A stretch of 64,000 nucleotides of DNA from Tetrastigma voinierianum (Eukaryota > Streptophyta > Magnoliopsida > Vitales > Vitaceae). The stretch is from NCBI GenBank assembly GCA_016808115.1, contig JAEQBH010000897.1, forward strand, positions 496,001-560,000, read 5' to 3'. This document shows positions 23,686 through 35,345 of the stretch, piece by piece (the stretch's first letter is position 1; the number at the start of each line of letters is the position of its first letter). The position numbers were made by a program, and so were the translations under genes. The notes beneath the pieces are model-generated. The model did not search any database. It was not told where the DNA came from and saw nothing but the letters and a program-made list of their open reading frames with translations.

Positions 23686-24899
23686 CTAACAGTTTACTTT
23701 GAATTGACCTCCAGATTCAGTCTTTAATGTTACTGCTCCAAAGGGTGTACTTGCTACCACTGTGTATGGACCACTCCATCTTGACTTCAGTTTCCCTAGA
23801 AATAGCTTTAGCCTGGAGTTGTATAAGAGAACTTGTTCTCCTGCCTTGAATTCTCTCCTTAAAACCTTTTGATCATGCCACTTCTTGGTCTTTTCTTTGT
23901 AGATTCTGGCATTGTCATAAGCTTCATTTCTCGGCTCTTCCAGTTCATTCATTTGGAGTAATCTCTTTTCCTTTGCAGCTTGAAAGTCACAATTCAGTTT
24001 CTTGATGCCCCACATAGCTTTGTATTCCAGTTCTAAGGGGAGATGAAAGGGTTTTCCATATATAATCCTGTTTGGGGACATTCCAATGGGAGTTTTGTAA
24101 GCAGATCTATAAGCCCATAGTGCATCATCCAGTTTTATAGACTAGTCATTTCTGCTTGCATTAACTGTTTTCTCTAGAATTTTCTTGATCTCCCTATTGG
24201 AAATTTCATCTTGTCCATTTGATTGAGGGTGATAAGCCAATCCCATTAGATGTTTGATCATATCTGCTCATGAGTTTTTCAAAAACTTTATTTGTAAAAT
24301 GGCTTCCCTCATCATTGATGATTGTTTTGGGTGCTCCAAATCTGCTCAAAATGCTTCTTTGTATAAACCCAACCACTGTGATGGCATCATTCTTCCACCC
24401 ATTTGGATACATAATCCACAGCTAGGAGAATGTACATATTGCTAAATGATGATGGGAAAGGTCCCATAAAATCTATTCTCCATACATAAAAAATCTACAC
24501 TACAAGAATTCCTTGCAAGGGCATTTCATTTCTTTTGCTTAAGTTGTCCATTCTCTGACAAGCATCACAATGTTTTACCCATTCAAAACAGTCTTTGAAT
24601 AGAGTAGGCCAATAAAATCCTGATTGGAGAATTTTCTAGGCTTTCTTGTCTCCTGCAAAGTGTCCTCCCTATGGTGATGCATGACATTTCTCCATAATAC
24701 CACCCTGTTCTATTTCTGGGACACATCTCCTTATGATCTTATCTGCTCCTCTTCTATACATTAGTGGGTCATCCCATATATACAATCTGCAATCAATTCT
24801 CAATTTCCTCCTCTGCTGGTAGCTAAATTTAAATGGCATGACTCCACAAGCTATGTAATTCACAATATCTGCATACCAGGGTGTTTGTAATGATAACAT
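23686..24899 (-). pseudogene. Element B integrase
   Basis: The N-terminal zinc region and linker begin near 24899 ('TPWYADIVNYIACG', typical of Athila just before the HHCC finger; 'RRCVPEIEQGGIMEKCH'). The core is at 24540-24206: 'IDFMGPFP' with the first Asp, 'INDEGSHFTNK' with the second (Glu follows Asp where Gly/Arg is usual), and a 'HPQSNGQDE'-like third motif at about 24230. The C-terminal part is an open frame (24081-23686) with 'RIIYGKPFHLPLELEYKA' and the barrel-like 'LLYNSRLKLFLGKLKSRWSGPY'. Frames change at least three times. It would insert cDNA into the genome. Confidence 0.8.
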
Positions 24900-24996
24900 A
24901 AATAGCTTCTCATCGAGGAAAAGTGCATTATTTACGTTTCCCTTCTATTCAACAATTATCTCAATCTAGACAGAGTGATATGTTATCACATTGTCA

Positions 24997-26324
24997 CTAC
25001 CCTTTATCCTTGATCCTCGAATCAAACTCTTGCGACCAATAGCACCCATCACGTCCCGATCTTGGCTTGACATCTTTCTTTTCCATTAGATATTTAATTG
25101 CAGCATGATCAGTGCGTATTACAACATGGGACCCCAATAAATAAGGCCTAAATTTTTCACAAGAAAACACCATTGTTAACATCTCCTTCTCTGTGGTAGA
25201 GTAGTTCTCTTGTGCCTCACTGAATGTTTTGTTGGCATAGTATATGGCCTTGAATATCTTTTCAGTTCTCTGTCCCAATACAGCTCCAATTGCATAGTCA
25301 CTAGCATCACACATAATTTCAAACTCATTGATCCAGTCTTGTGTCAACATAACGGGAGCTGATACTAATCTGGATTTGATTTCCTCAAATGCAAATCTGC
25401 ATGATTCATCAAAATCAAAATTTGCATCTTTTTCTAGCAGTCTACACAATGGTTTGGAGATTTTTGAAAAATCTTTGATGAATCTTCTATAAAATCCAGC
25501 ATGTCTCGGGAAGCTTCCTATTCCCTTCACTGTTGTAGGTGACATGAGAGTTTTTATACCATCAATTTTGGCTTGGTCTACTTCCAATCCATCAACATAA
25601 ATCTTGTGCCCCAAAACAATTACCTTCAGTTATCATGAAATGGCATTTTTCCTAATTCAAAGCTAGATTTTTGTCTTGGCACCTCGAAGTCTTTTGTTCA
25701 TAGTTTTCAAACAATGTCTTCAAACTGGATCCATATATTGAGAAGTCATCCATGAATATTTCCATAACCTCTTCCACCAAGTCAGAAAATATAGACATCA
25801 TACATCTTTGAAAGGTGGCAGGAGCATTGCATAATCCAAATGGCATCATTCTAAAGGCAAAGGTGCCATAAGGACATGTAAATGTTGATTTCTCCTGATC
25901 CTCTGGGGCTATTGCAATCTGGTTATAACCAGAACATCCTTCAAGAAAACAGTAATGGGAGTGTCTTGCTACCTTGTCTAACATCTGGTCAATGAAAGGT
26001 AGAAGATAATGGTCATTTCTGGTAGCAATGTTAAGTTTCCTGTAGTCTATACATACTCTCCATCCTGTCACAGTTCTTGTAGGAATCAATTCATTCTTCT
26101 CATTTCTGATCACAATGAATCCTCCCTTCTTTGGAACCACATGTACTGGGCTCACCCAAGGACTGTTTGAGATTGCATATAAAGCCTGCATTTAGCCATT
26201 TCAGCACTTCTTTTCTAACTACTTTCATTACTGGATTCAGCCTTCTCTGATGTTCTACATAAGTTCTAGAATTCTCCTCGAACAGGATCTTGTGCATAAA
26301 GATTAAGAGACTAATTCCTTTCAA
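24997..26324 (-). pseudogene. Element B reverse transcriptase-RNase H
   Basis: RT begins near 26324 with 'EHQRRLNPVMKVVRKEVLK' and continues with 'SPWVSPVHVVPKKGG', 'TRTVTGWRVCIDYRKLN', 'GYNQIAIAPEDQEKSTFTCP' and the catalytic box FMDDFSIYG (about 25765-25737), complete with both Asp residues. RNase H (25614-24997) has 'EIMCDASDYAIGAVLGQR' with the first catalytic Asp, 'YYANKTFSEAQENYSTTEKE' with the Glu, and 'VIRTDHAAIKYLM'. Two frameshifts, near 26180 and 25640, are the main damage. This is the best-preserved enzyme in the window. Confidence 0.88.
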
Positions 26325-26814
26325 ATCTTCTATAGACCAAGCTATTGCTTATTGCTTCTTTATATTTTCTGAGAGTTTCCAGCAGTTTTTACTCTTCAAG
26401 CCTAGTTAATTCAGCTGAAATGATAATTGGATTACCTTTTTCTAGTTGCAAGAAGGCATACTTTAAATGTTCAGGCAATTCCTTGAGTATTAAACCCTCT
26501 AAGCTTTTGTTTTCTTCTCACTGACTTTCTTCATAAGCTGGTGGACCTTTACGTATTGTTTTCTCAAACAGAATCTTTTGAATCACCCAATTTAAAATTG
26601 GAGTTTAAATTTCAACTTCAGTGTTCTGAATACTGGAAATTCATCTCATTCTCATTGAATTCTAAAAATTACAATCAGTGGTCAGTTCAAAACTGATAGG
26701 AATTTTTGTTTCTCCAATTTCTGAGTTAGCTGCGAGTTAAGTTTGTTTCAAGCGTGGTTGAGATTAAAGTGCCTTGCTTCATCTCTCAACCACAGTCGGT
26801 TCCCTTTTTCCACA

Positions 26815-27129
26815 TCAATCAATGTTGCTTCTGTTGATAAGAATGGTCTTCCTAACATCAATGAGACTGTTTGTCTTCCTCCATATTAATAGCTGACAAG
26901 TCCGGAAAATTTCCTTTGATCGTACATCTTCAAGGATGCCCTCAGGATGAACCAATGTCCTATTTGCCATCTGCAGGGTAATGGCTGTGGGAGTGAGCTC
27001 CCCCAAACTTAATCTTTGAGCAACAAACAAAGGCATCAAGTTGATGCTAACTCCAAAATCACACAATGCTTTTCCCATATTAGCATCCCCTATTTTGCAG
27101 GGTATAGTGAAGCTGCCTGGATCCTGCAT
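26815..27129 (-). pseudogene. Element B aspartic protease
   Basis: A 104-codon open frame with 'MQDPGSFTIPCKIGDANMG', the active site ALCDFGVSINLMP (usual Athila form ALCDLGASINLMP), and 'ITLQMANRTLVHPEGILEDV'. The conserved C-terminal 'ILGRPFLAT' segment is not in this frame. It separates gag from RT, as expected. Confidence 0.75.
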
Positions 27130-28957
27130 TTTCCCTGGTAAGGTCTTCTAAATCACTACATTGTAGGTTGTTGTTAGGCTCACTATCCCTTCCTCAGTAA
27201 TCTTCCTCTTTTTGCTCAATATATCTTTCATGAATTTTGCATACTGAGGCATCTGAGTTAATGCCTCTGAGAAAGGAATGTTGATCTCTATCTTTTTAAA
27301 CATGTTTAAGAATCTAGAGAATTGCTCCCTCTAGCTGCTTTCACGATCTTTGAGGAATGACTTGCACTGGAGGATTGTGGCTTCTTCCTCCATTCTTCCC
27401 TACAGTTAGGCTGCATTTCTACTTGTTTCTCTTCCTCAATGCCCTTCTTTTCACCTCTCCTTTCACCTAGCTCTCTGCCACTTCTCGAGTGCGCCTTACA
27501 GGTCCTTTGAATTCTTTTGATTGTCACTCGGAAGTAGATCATAGGCTCTTTTGCCACCCGACTTGAGCCGGGTTACCCCTATATGTATCTCTAGATTCTT
27601 CAAAAAGGCATTAGTGTTTGTCTGAAACACGGCTGTGTCTACTTGGAAGTGTTCAAGGTCAGAAAATTTCTTTTCATGCAGATTCAAAATCCTTTTGTTT
27701 TCTGCATGAAATGGACTCATCTAATCTTCAAAGGATTGAGTCCTTTTCTGACCCTGATAATCTCCTCAACTGTCCCTCTGCTGCTGTTGTTCTTGGAACC
27801 TGGGCTGAGCATAAGCTTGCTAGCAATTTTGTCTAAGTCTATGGCCCTGCTGTGCTCCTCTACCATATGAAAAGTTTTCATGGTTCCTCAGTGTTGGTGT
27901 ATAGTGTGTTGGCAAGTTAGGGTTAGGCTTGAAGTGATAACTTCTTTGCTCATTCATATACTTGGTTTCCTCAACTTGGTAGGGCTCTTCTCCAACTAGT
28001 TCCTCAGCACTTCTTCTAATTCTTTCATCTATTGCTTCCATTTCATGTGCAGTGTGCATTCTTCTTTCATTGTTTTCTAGTTTGTTCATCACTGCATCCA
28101 GCTTTGCTTCTATGGCTGTCATTCTATCAAGCTCAATAAGACCATTTCCCTTCAAACTGTTGTTGCTCCCTGAAGCTTCAGATGGAGCCTTGTAGTTACA
28201 TTTGGCAAGGTCTTCAATCAATTGCCACGCCTCCTCTGCATTTCTTCTTTTGAAAGCTCCACAACAGGATGCATCAATTATACCCTTGGAGGCATAATTC
28301 ATAGCATGATAGAAAATATCCATCTGAGTGGTCAGATCTATTCCATGCATAGGACATCTTTTCAGCAATCTTTTGAATCTCTCCTATGCAGTGTAAAGGC
28401 TCTCATCTTCCCCTTGCTTGAAGACAATTATTTCTCCTCTTCTCTCAGTCAGTGAGAGTTGGAGGAAAGAATCTGCTCATATAAGCTTCCACCAATTCTT
28501 CCCAAGTGTTCACTGATCCCACTAGCAATGAATCAAACCATGTTGCTGCCACATCTCTTAATGAAAAGGGGAAGAGTTACAGCTTGATTACTTCTCGTCT
28601 CACCCCATTCAGCTTGACTGTGTTGGCCATCCTCATGAATCTTCCTATATGCTCATTGGGATCTTCAGAGGGGTGACCTGTGAACTAGTGTTGCTGCACC
28701 ATAGTAATCAATGCTGGTTTCAGCTCAAAATTGTTTGCTTCAATTGCAGGTTGTCTTATTGCAGAGTATTCCTCTTGGATAATAGGCCTCTGATTTCTCT
28801 CTACTTCTTCTTCTTCTTCTTCTGGAATAGCCTGCAATCTTTCTCTTTGATTTTCCACATTTCTGGATTTTGCACTGGTGATTCTTCTCAGATTCTGCAA
28901 GGTTCTCTTAATTTCAGTGTCTAGAGGTAACAGATCTACTTCTGGTCTTCTATGCAT
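27130..28957 (-). pseudogene. Element B gag
   Basis: The start is at 28957 (MHRRPEVDLLPLDTEIKRTL). After a six-Glu stretch and 'QEEYSAIRQPAIEANNFEL' comes the capsid core: 'FTGHPSEDPNEHIGRF', 'LFPFSLRDVAATWF', then the long frame 28368-27820 with 'RCPMHGIDLTTQMDIFYHAMN', here quoted in part, 'AEEAWQLIEDLAKCN' and 'SYHFKPNPNLPTHYTPT'. These are the hallmarks of Athila gag. The C-terminal part (27720-27496) reads 'LEHFQVDTAVFQTNTNAFLKN'. There are at least five stops; the first, a TAG, is near 28690. It encodes the particle protein. Confidence 0.82.
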
Positions 28958-30712
28958 TTAAATTCTTCCTGAAAGTAGAAACACGCTGAGATTAAATAGA
29001 GTCAGTGATATCAAAAATTATATATCTATTTAGGCTTCCAAAAATATCAGTAGCTTATTCAGCCACTACTATTAAAGTTGTTTTTGTTATTTTTATGAAT
29101 TTTTGTAAAACAAAGAAAAATGTCAAAATTATCATTTCTCTCTTTTGTCAGAATATTGATTTTTAAATTCCTTTGATTCAGCAGCTTGACATGGCTTGTT
29201 GACCCGATTTTGTATAGAGATCAAATTCAGCCACTCTTACCAAAGGACTATTACCTAATCGGTAAAGGCACCAAAAACTTGGAGCGGAAATAGAACTCGT
29301 ATGCTCATAATAAAAATGGATTTCTCAATGAATTTGTGAAGATTTAGTTTGGTCATAATGTTGCAGATGCAGTCGTCTGAAGCAATAAAGTGAACCTATA
29401 AGTCTGGATATCGTTCCCACAAAGATTGAAAAGAATTTAAAGTTCAACTACCCTAATTACTCAAGTTCCATACTATTTAAACTTCCATTTCATAAAATTT
29501 TCAGTAACCTAACTAAGAATTCTACTATCTGAATTTCTACATCTATAATAAAAGGAGATTTAAAATCCTAGACCTAAGCTGGATTGAACCAGATTATTGC
29601 TGGAAGTAGACCTTTGGGATTTCAACTGGCGTGATTATCAATTCCTACAACATAATCTAATTCCATTCTATCATGAATTGGAATCTGAAATTGTCAAAGA
29701 GGCAAGGTAGTATAGTTTGGATTTCTCCCTTAACCATACATTTCACTGATTAGAGAGTCATGTTCATTTCTGCAACATGTGTCTAACCAATTACTTGTAA
29801 TCAGATTTTCTTTATAAGATCTGGGTACTTTTCTTTTCCAATACTTCATATCCATTTCTTATGACTGCAGATTTCTTACTTCCCAAGACAGGGCCATTGC
29901 AAAATTTCTACAAGATGAATGATGTCTCATCCTTGAGATCTTAAAGACTTCTCCCTTTCCTTGATTAGATCTAAGCTAACACAAGATCAAGATCGTTCCT
30001 CCAGACCAAGGAGAGATCTCTAATTGATTAAATTGATAGATCACTAAATTAATTCTCAAACCATGAGTAAATTTATGATTTATCTAAGTAATCTTTCAAA
30101 AAGCTCGTAGTTCTTGATATTAGTCTAGCATACCCCCAAGTAACTGCATCCATGCTCTCAGGAATCTCCAACTCTGTGTCACTCAAAGGGCCTCCTGGAA
30201 ATCAGAGCCAAATAACGGTCCTTTTATGGGTATAAGTTACTAATGTTGGGAACAATTCACTTCATAAAACAACACTTATTCAAATAAACTCAAAATTCTC
30301 GATCCAATCTCTTTGCTAATTATGCGGAAAAGGCCATGGCTTAACATCGAGATCTTTCCGGCGGAAGTTGTGTTTCTCGAGCTTGAATCCACAGTGAACA
30401 CTTAAATACTGATCGAAATTTCAATGCAAATTTGTAATCAGCGAAAAGAAATGAATTCGGCTTTATCTAGACTTCATTAGATTCAAGCATTAATCGAAAT
30501 TTATCTTCAACAATTTAGCTCAACTTTGAAACTTACGAACAATTAAGCTGTTTCAAGTCAGTAAACAAATTGAATTCTCACATAAAAATCTAATCTACGA
30601 AGAAAGAAAAATAAAGAAAATAAAAAAGAAAAATATATAATACAAAAGGGTCCTCAGCTCCCGGATGCTCGGTTTTAAGCCCGGTAGTTCCGTCACTTTC
30701 CTCAAATTGTTT

Positions 30713-30722
30713 CTATTTATAG
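30713..30722 (-). promoter_or_regulatory. TATA box of element B, right LTR (would drive gag-pol)
   Basis: CTATAAATAG on the minus strand, identical to the left LTR copy and immediately downstream of the palindrome array. Confidence 0.65.
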
Positions 30723-30784
30723 AGCCCCAGAAGTTTGGGCCCTAAATTCGAGGCTACATTGTGGATCCCCAAAATTCTAGCCCA

Positions 30785-31490
30785 GATTACATTCTCTATC
30801 GTAACATGAAAGTGTTGCTGCAATAGAGTTTTAATTCTTTATCGCATGTCTCTGTTGTAGCATGTAGTAGTATGTCGCAACCTGCTCCCTGTGCATCCTT
30901 CTTAAATTCAGTCGCGACAATATTTGATTCTTCAGTATTTATTCTATCGCGACAAGTCTTTCTTTGGCTCTTTAACAATTTGTCCTGCTAGGTCTATTAT
31001 CCTATCCATTCTATGTCGCGACAATCTTATGTGTGTTTACTAGAATAGTTATGTTGCAACATCGACAATTGTGTCGCAACATTGTTTCTGTGCAACTTCT
31101 TCAAATTTGTGTTGCGACTCAATTTGTATGTCGCGACAGCATTTCTGTTGGTTCTTGTTGAAACAATGTTTCAAGTATTTTCAGCATTTCTGTCGCGACC
31201 AGGAAAGTCTGTCACGACAGAGTCTTGTCACCACTTAACCTGATTTCTTGTTGACCAACATTTCTGCCTATTTCATTTGTCGCGATAGGAGCTTATTTGT
31301 AATGACAACTTTTTCCTGGTGTTGACATCCTTTTGAAAAACCTTGTCGCAACATAAACTTTCTTTGTCTCAGTTGAATTGTTAGATTCTTCCCATTTTCT
31401 GTCGCGACATGCTGTCTTTTGTCGCGACAGAGCTCCTTTGCTATTAGCTTGAATGTTTGTCGCGACACACAAAACTTTGTTGCAACATAG
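30785..31490 (-). repeat. TGTCGCGACA palindrome array, right LTR U3
   Basis: About 20 perfect or near-perfect copies in 700 bp upstream of the TATA box. Perfect forms include those near 31015, 31129, 31402, 31417 and 31457. Variants are mainly CpG transitions. Compared with the left LTR, several copies are perfect in one LTR and decayed in the other. Confidence 0.8.
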
Positions 31491-31666
31491 ACTGCTGCAA
31501 TTGCTCTTTTTCTCTTCTTTCTTGCTGGAATTTTCTCCTTTTTGAATTAAAACCCACAAAACACTAAGTTAGTGAATATTCCATAATTTGGCATTAAAAC
31601 ATATCTGAATATATTAAAAATAAGCCAGAAAAATTGATTAAAAATATATGAGTTTAAGACTCATCA

Positions 31667-32296
31667 AAAGGCATGCCAAAACATGCAAAATTCTAGAAAA
31701 GAGAAGCATGTCAAAAACACAGACAACCTAAGGGAGTACAAGTCCCACCAAGATGAAACAAACTTGGGAACAAGATAAACTAGTTCATATCAAAGGGAAG
31801 CCCTGGAGAGCCCGGCATGTTGTACCACGGACCTTTAACCAACACAACCCTTTTCACTTCAGTCTTGGGGGGAGTGCGGGAGGCCGGGTTACAAATTGCG
31901 ACCAAGGGTAGGCCGACAAATGGCGGCCCCGATCCTAGCTTCAGTAATAAATGAGCAAATATCTACCAGTAAAATATCCAACTGGTTGAGAAATTTTTGC
32001 ACACTACAACAATCAAAATCCGAAAGACGTTCGGATGCGAGTGCCGGGAGGTGCCACACAGTGAAGTGTAGAAATTAGCCACTTCAAGAGGATGGGGAGA
32101 CAAGTTCACGCCGCTCCCATTGTTGAGATCAAATAACGTCTGCCTCAAATTTGATGGCGGCAGGAACTTGTCTGAAGGACCTCAAGTTCTCTATAGACAT
32201 AGCAGCAACTAGGTTGCTTACCATGGGCGTTTCCCAGGGGTTCCCCCTCTTACGCCTAGCCTGATTAGTGAAAGCCTCTTTGTGATCTCTTGCCAT
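31667..32296 (-). pseudogene. Transposon-derived gene, 5' exon (putative gypsy-type transposon / PMD-like)
   Basis: The start codon is at 32296-32294: MARDHKEAFTNQARRKRG, then 'NLVAAMSIENLRSFRQVPAAI'. After a frameshift near 32130 the reading continues as 'DLNNGSGVNLSPHPLEVANFY' (quoted in part) and 'HPNVFRILIVVV'. The last segment resembles the 'L.PN.WRIL(V/I)' core of plant gypsy-type transposon proteins. Stops follow near 32075 and 31870. It lies beyond element B from the exons at 14187-16158 and on the same strand, so both are likely parts of one gene. The central exons are missing, which points to a deletion at the site. Confidence 0.5.
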
Positions 32297-34137
32297 TCTA
32301 CAAGCAAACAAACAAATAAAGAAATTAGGCTAAAAGAAGACAAAAGAAATCCCCCCTCTAAGGTCTAACATGTGCTGTAGCAAAACCTAAGAACCCCACC
32401 AACGAATGATGTTCACACCCCTCAGGAAGAAATGAAAACTTTTTGACCCAAAAATACTCAACAAACAGAACCACAAAAAAACACAAAAAAGGAGATACAA
32501 ACTAGTTTAAAAAAAACTTATTGGAAAATTGAAAGTTGTGAAGAGATCTCCAACAATTCCTCTTAAAGAACGATTATTAGAAACACAGGAGAAAGGAATT
32601 TGCAGTAGGTAAAGAGCTTTGCAAATAATAGCTCGGAAAACCTTGAGATGACATATACATAGGGCAGAAGATATCAATGGGCGCATTAAATGCGTGGTTT
32701 ATTCATCCACTCTGTTTATATTGGAAACATGCCTTGCCTTTATATCCTTGTTTCTGCTAACGATTTGAATATATTAATTCTGCAGATGTTCAACTTTCAT
32801 AGTTAGCTGTGTCTATTTCACAGTAGCCTGACGCAGCAGAAGGGAGATGTGAAGTACCATGACAACCCTGAACTCTCTCAATGGGCCCAAGCCCGCTCGG
32901 CCCACATCATGAAATGACCCAGGCTCACTTACCATATTAAAACCAGACGGGAACTAACCAGAGTGTCCTTTTAGAGACTCACTTCATGGGAAGTTTGTTA
33001 TGAATAAGCATACAAAAGCGGAAAACACGCAAAAGAGATATTTATCAGCGGGTTTCCCAATTTCCAAATCCCATATTTTTTGGAATATTAATCCTTGATA
33101 AGGAAGAACATATTTTATCCATAAAATTAAGAGATTTTATTCCTAAAATTAAGGGAAGATTGGCAAACCACGACCTACAAATTAGGGAGATCTCCCACGA
33201 TATATCAGCATTCGAATTAGGCCAAAATTCTTTCTCTTCTTCTCCGTTTTTCGCTGACTTGATCATCGGAGAGGTGACCGGCACACCACCGCCAGATCAC
33301 CTTTTTTACAGGTTCATATTGCGCCGCTAATGCTCGGAGGTTCCGACGATCAAGATAACAACAAAACCTATACTAGAGACAAGATATATAATAGATAAAA
33401 ATAAAACATAAACAGAGGAAAAACAGAGGAGACTGAGAGCCTTTTGACTAACACCAGAGAGCAGCAGAAAAAGTACCATTAATCTCTAACAGGATGCAAT
33501 TGAAAAAAAAATTCAATGAAAGCAGTAGCTGCTTGATGTGGTCCGAAGACCTGATTGACATCCAAGAGTTTACTTCAGAAACATCTAAAGAGGATATATG
33601 TATACATATATATATATATACCCGCGTCCATCCTTCCGAGCTCGGTAGGACACTTGACTTTATGTAAGTTGGTTTTTGATTGTAAGCTATTGGGGGCTGT
33701 CTCCAATTGCATAAGCCCTAACCTTACCCATGTGTATTAAGATGCGGAATTACTCATTTTCCAAAGTCAAAGATTCAATTTCACAAGAATATAATGTAGT
33801 TAAAAATAAGACACTATATTATATTCTTGAAGAACCATGGCTGTAAGGATTCCGATTAACTGATGATGAGCTGAAGTACTGAATTGTCATAATCCTAACA
33901 AACAGAAAGCAGATACACATTCATTTTCTGAACAAACAGGGAAATATTGGGAAATTGTTATATTCGTTCTTGTTACTGTCTTTTCCAGATTTAAACACTA
34001 ATCAGAAGAAAAAACTAGTGATCATCCTTGTTATATCTACCTTTCTGGAATCCTCACCTTGGGCTTAGCCTTAGCAGTCTGGTTTCTATTAATACAGAAG
34101 AAGACAATAATCGCAACAGGTATGCATACTAGTCCAC
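32297..34137. other. No recognisable gene; noncoding region with a TA microsatellite
   Basis: A TATA-like 'gatataaagg' on the minus strand near 32740 could belong to the promoter of the gene starting at 32296. An 80-codon minus-strand frame (33045-33284) is not recognisable. A short (TA)n run lies at about 33596-33621. A minus-strand segment at 34136-34050 reads as a hydrophobic stretch followed by basic residues (VCIPVAIIVFFCINRNQTAK), which could be a stray transmembrane exon, but I cannot assign it. Confidence 0.4.
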
Positions 34138-34180
34138 CACTACAAGAAAAATAATCTATAGCAACATAATTGTAGCAACG
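34138..34180. mobile_element. CACTA-like left terminal inverted repeat
   Basis: Starts CACTACAAGAAAAATAATC, a canonical plant CACTA terminus facing right, followed by 'tagcaac' words like the TTGCAA/GCAAC motif of the end at 6037. The nearest right end is at 37829 and is similar but not identical (CACTACTAGGAAATAAGCC). Confidence 0.55.
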
Positions 34181-34467
34181 GTCATTAAAAATTATGACTA
34201 AATATATATATGGTCGCGTTTATTGAATTTACGTGGTGAAATGAAGTTTTCATCAACCTTTTAACCTGGGGATTAATGGAACCGCTGTATAATGGGACAT
34301 TGAACACAGCATTGTTAAGCCGCTACCATATAGAGACCAATAGACATGCCACATGTTTGACAGCTGCCATAAAAAATAATTAAAAAAAAACTAAAGCTGC
34401 GGTATTTGAACGCTAAGGAATAAGGAGAGAGAGGGTGCGGGGGGAAGAAGCGAAGGCAACGGAGGAA

Positions 34468-35056
34468 ATGGGATCTCTTTTCTCTAGTATGGCGGGAGGA
34501 GAAGCGTTTGCATTAGAATTAGAGGCATCTTCAGTCAAAGTATTTCACTTATTAGATGGTTGCTCCACTCTAATGAATTCAAACAATCCAACCAATTGGT
34601 AATACTCGTAAGTTCCTAACCCAAATTTCATGCTTTTTATTTTCTTCATAATTTGGGGGTTTGATGTGTGAATTGATGATGGGTGGGGATGAAGATGGTG
34701 ATTGATTACACTGCGTCTTGGTGTGGGCCTTTTAAATTCATGGAGCCTATTATCAAGACCATGGCTTCAAAATACACCGACGTCGGCTTCGTCAAGATCG
34801 ATGTTGATGAGTTGTCTGTATGTCTTTACAAACTCCACTTCTGTATCTTTGCATTTCTTGGCAATGAATGATGATGATGTGTTTGGATTCTGAATTTTGA
34901 TTCATATCTTTGTGACAATAGGATGTGGCACAGGAGTTCGGCGTGCAAGCAATGCCTACATTTTTGTTGTTGAAGCAAGGGAAGGAAGTGGAAAGGGTGG
35001 TTGGGGCCAAGAAGGATGAGCTCGAGAAGAAGATTCAGATACACAGGGCAATTTAG
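34468..35056 (+). pseudogene. Thioredoxin h, three exons, frameshifted, active site WCGPF
   Basis: Exon 1 (34468-34598) starts MGSLFSSMAGGEAFAL and reads to SSVKVFH. It then needs a one-base shift near 34547 to continue as RWLLHSNEFKQSNQL. Exon 2 (34695-34817) gives MVIDYTASWCGPFKFMEP and VGFVKIDVDELS. Exon 3 (34922-35056) gives DVAQEFGVQAMPTFLLLKQG and ends in TAG. Introns have GT..AG borders at the positions usual for thioredoxin h genes. Length (about 120 residues) and the cis-Pro motif AMPTF fit subgroup I/II thioredoxin h, cytosolic disulfide reductases. Oddities: the second active-site Cys is Phe (WCGPF for WCGPC), so the normal dithiol reaction is lost, and exon 1 is shifted. Probably a non-functional copy. 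Confidence 0.85.
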
Positions 35057-35345
35057 AATGCTTAAAAATTATTATATTTTTTTTCACCTTATTTGGAATA
35101 AGCTGTAAATTATATCACCTAAACCTCTAGGCTCTCTAGCCCTGTCTTATGTATGTGATTGCTTCTTTTTCATTTCTGTGTGTTTGCTTTTGATCAAATA
35201 ATTCTATTATTGTTATATACTTTTTTGTTATTATTTTGTTTGTGATGTGCATGAATACTGTTCTAATGGAGATAGTTATCGGAACCTCCAAAAGAAAGAT
35301 GAAAAGTTATGGTTTGCAAAAAAACTAGGAAATGCATGTATATAG

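Larger units (their letters stand above)
16198..31666 (-). mobile_element. Element B: two-LTR Athila-like Ty3/gypsy retrotransposon
   Basis: Direct repeats of 2.4 kb (16198-18595 and 29211-31666) bound a 10.6 kb minus-strand interior with gag, protease, RT, RNase H and integrase in Ty3/gypsy order, and then a further ORF between integrase and the 3' LTR, as in Athila elements. Protease (CDFGVSINLMP) and RT (FMDDFSIYG) are of the Athila/Tat type. LTR ends are TGATGAGT..CTATACA on the minus strand. Coding frames have many single-base lesions and the LTRs differ visibly, so the insertion is old. No matching 5-bp target duplication is seen (ATTTT left, AAAGG right). Confidence 0.9.
29211..31666 (-). 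repeat. Element B 5' LTR (right copy)
   Basis: Partner of 16198-18595. Minus strand: U3 starts TGATGAGTCTTAAACTC at 31666, TATA box at 30722-30713, and the end is CTCTATACA at 29211. The bases after it on the minus strand (AAATCGGGTCAACAAGCC) do not match the Asp or initiator-Met primer sites, so the primer tRNA is unclear. Confidence 0.9.

Noticed and set aside
24494..24512. 'cactacaagaattccttgca', which looks like a CACTA end
   Set aside because: It falls inside element B's integrase coding sequence, in frame with 'IDFMGPF' nearby, and there are no subterminal repeats. Chance match.
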